A stretch of DNA of 6,594 nucleotides from Methanobacteriota archaeon (GTDB lineage Archaea; Thermoplasmatota; Poseidoniia; Poseidoniales; Thalassarchaeaceae): assembly GCA_002725475.1 (NCBI GenBank), contig PBPH01000033.1, forward strand, positions 1 to 6,594, read 5' to 3'. Position numbers and translations under genes: made by a program. The stretch's first letter is position 1; the number at the start of each line of letters is the position of its first letter. Shown one piece after another: positions 5,569-6,594 of this stretch. The notes under the pieces were generated by a model. It was not told the origin of the DNA. It saw nothing but the letters and a program-made list of their open reading frames with translations, and did no database searches.

Positions 5569-6594
5569 ATGCCTCTGACCATAGACCCAGTCAATATTTT
5601 GCATCCTGATTCAACGGTTACTGCTGTTGGAATTTCTTTAGAAGGGAATTTTATTTGTTGGGCTGAGGAAAGTGGTGAATTGAAAATTTGTGACCCCAAA
5701 GGGGGGAACAAATCTGAACCCCATGAAATTGAAGGGGGAGTTTCACACATTGCAATATCTCCTGATGGCATGGTAATTGTGGGCAGCCATTCTGGCGACC
5801 TCCATGGTCATGAGAAACTTGGAGGACATCGCTGGACTCATCGACTAGGGGGAGGTTGCGACCACATGGCTGTTTCTCCAACTGGAGATTTGATTGCCGT
5901 AATTGATGGAGCTAGACTTCTACATATGGTTACATCAGAAGGAACGCTGCTAACTCATTATGAATCTGGAGAGTTATCTCTCCTAGCAGTAGATCCTCGT
6001 GGAGATTCTGCTGCAATTTCAGATGATTTAGGGAATGTAACAGTTGTTGGCCGAGATGGAAACGTTCGCTTCACCCGCCCATCAAGAGGGGAAACTGGGG
6101 AAAGAGTGACTGCAATCACATACCTAACAGATGGCCACATCTGTATTGCTAGGGAGGCTCTAGACGTCACCATGGGTGATGAAGACGAAATTGTCATTGA
6201 ATGGTGGACTCCTATGGGTCAAGAAGTGGCTAGAATACCATTGAGACAACGATGTGAAGTACTTAGCGCAACACCTTTTGGAGTTGTTTGTGGTATGTTT
6301 GATGGAGAGGTAATCGAATTTGATTCGTCAAGAAACGAAAGGTCATTGTTTAAATCTCAATACAGCATTAACGATTTGATTCCTTGTGGAAATAATTTAC
6401 TGGTTACTTCATGGTTCCACGCATATATGATTGGTCAAGATGGAGATGAAAAATGGCAAGTTGAACACACTGGTCTAACAAAGTTAGTTAGGACGACAAA
6501 GGATGGTTCACTAATTTTGGTTGCTGGAGACAATCAAAATGACTATACCAGGGAAAATCAAATCATGATTCTTGACCCCAGTTCTAAACCATAT
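5569..6594 (+). CDS. Beta-propeller (WD40/PQQ-like) protein, 3' end outside the window
   Basis: An open frame of 342 codons with no stop before the right edge, so the C-terminus is missing. The translation is a series of short beta-rich repeats of the propeller type, each with a pattern like hydrophobic-xxAhSPxGxxhhhG: about residues 17-42 (VTAVGISLEGNFI), 58-82 (VSHIAISPDGMVIVGS), 97-125 (HMAVSPTGDLIAV), 136-164 (LLAVDPRGDSAAI), 179-210 (VTAITYLTDGHICIA), 229-252, 267-290 and 303-336. Around eight blades are visible. There is no signal peptide or membrane segment, so it should be cytoplasmic, probably a protein-interaction scaffold; the partner is unknown. The ATG at 5569 has no Shine-Dalgarno; an in-frame TTG three codons earlier is an alternative. 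It is in the same frame as the ThiI-like gene and 33 bases after its stop. Confidence 0.8.
   Translation, partial: MPLTIDPVNILHPDSTVTAVGISLEGNFICWAEESGELKICDPKGGNKSEPHEIEGGVSHIAISPDGMVIVGSHSGDLHGHEKLGGHRWTHRLGGGCDHMAVSPTGDLIAVIDGARLLHMVTSEGTLLTHYESGELSLLAVDPRGDSAAISDDLGNVTVVGRDGNVRFTRPSRGETGERVTAITYLTDGHICIAREALDVTMGDEDEIVIEWWTPMGQEVARIPLRQRCEVLSATPFGVVCGMFDGEVIEFDSSRNERSLFKSQYSINDLIPCGNNLLVTSWFHAYMIGQDGDEKWQVEHTGLTKLVRTTKDGSLILVAGDNQNDYTRENQIMILDPSSKPY

Noticed and set aside
5694..5704. CCCC-AAA-GGGG inverted repeat that could be read as a hairpin
   Set aside because: It is inside the propeller coding sequence, has a three-base loop and no associated feature; it is explained by Pro-Lys-Gly codons.

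Overview
The window looks like a piece of an archaeal chromosome. The translation genes are of the archaeal/eukaryotic type (eL42/L44e, eS27/S27e, eL37/L37e and the alpha subunit of initiation factor 2). They are tightly packed, several carry Shine-Dalgarno sequences, and there are no introns. The DNA is moderately AT-rich. An E. coli-like PurF inside such a context would suit a planktonic euryarchaeon of the Marine Group II/Thermoplasmatota kind, but that placement is inference from general character, not from a marker search.

Left part (28-1305, minus strand): a translation operon read right to left, eL42 - eS27 - aIF2-alpha, the usual archaeal order. In many archaea nop10 follows; only 27 bases remain here beyond the aIF2-alpha stop and nothing can be called in them. 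The eL42 protein has lost three of its four expected zinc ligands, while the zinc ribbons of eS27 and eL37 are intact. A 147-base divergent spacer (1306-1452) separates this operon from the plus-strand genes and holds a 12-bp perfect palindrome just upstream of the eL42 ribosome binding site.

Middle part (1453-2970, plus strand): two adjacent multi-span membrane proteins of unknown function (about seven and four predicted spans, both with acidic C-terminal tails), then a compact eL37 gene of 59 codons. The first two are probably co-translated, because the second can start at or just after the first one's stop.

Right part (3074-6594, plus strand): a full-length purF (first enzyme of purine synthesis) of the gammaproteobacterial, iron-sulfur-free type. 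It is followed by a ThiI-like protein that keeps the NFLD and THUMP tRNA-binding domains but has lost the SGGxDS ATP-binding loop and much of the PP-loop domain, so it looks like a tRNA-binding pseudo-enzyme. Last comes a cytoplasmic beta-propeller protein that runs off the right edge.

The most interesting signals are the inactivated ThiI relative, the bacterial-type PurF embedded among archaeal translation genes, and the zinc-less eL42. No RNA gene, mobile element or CRISPR array was seen, and no stretch over 300 bases lacks a gene.
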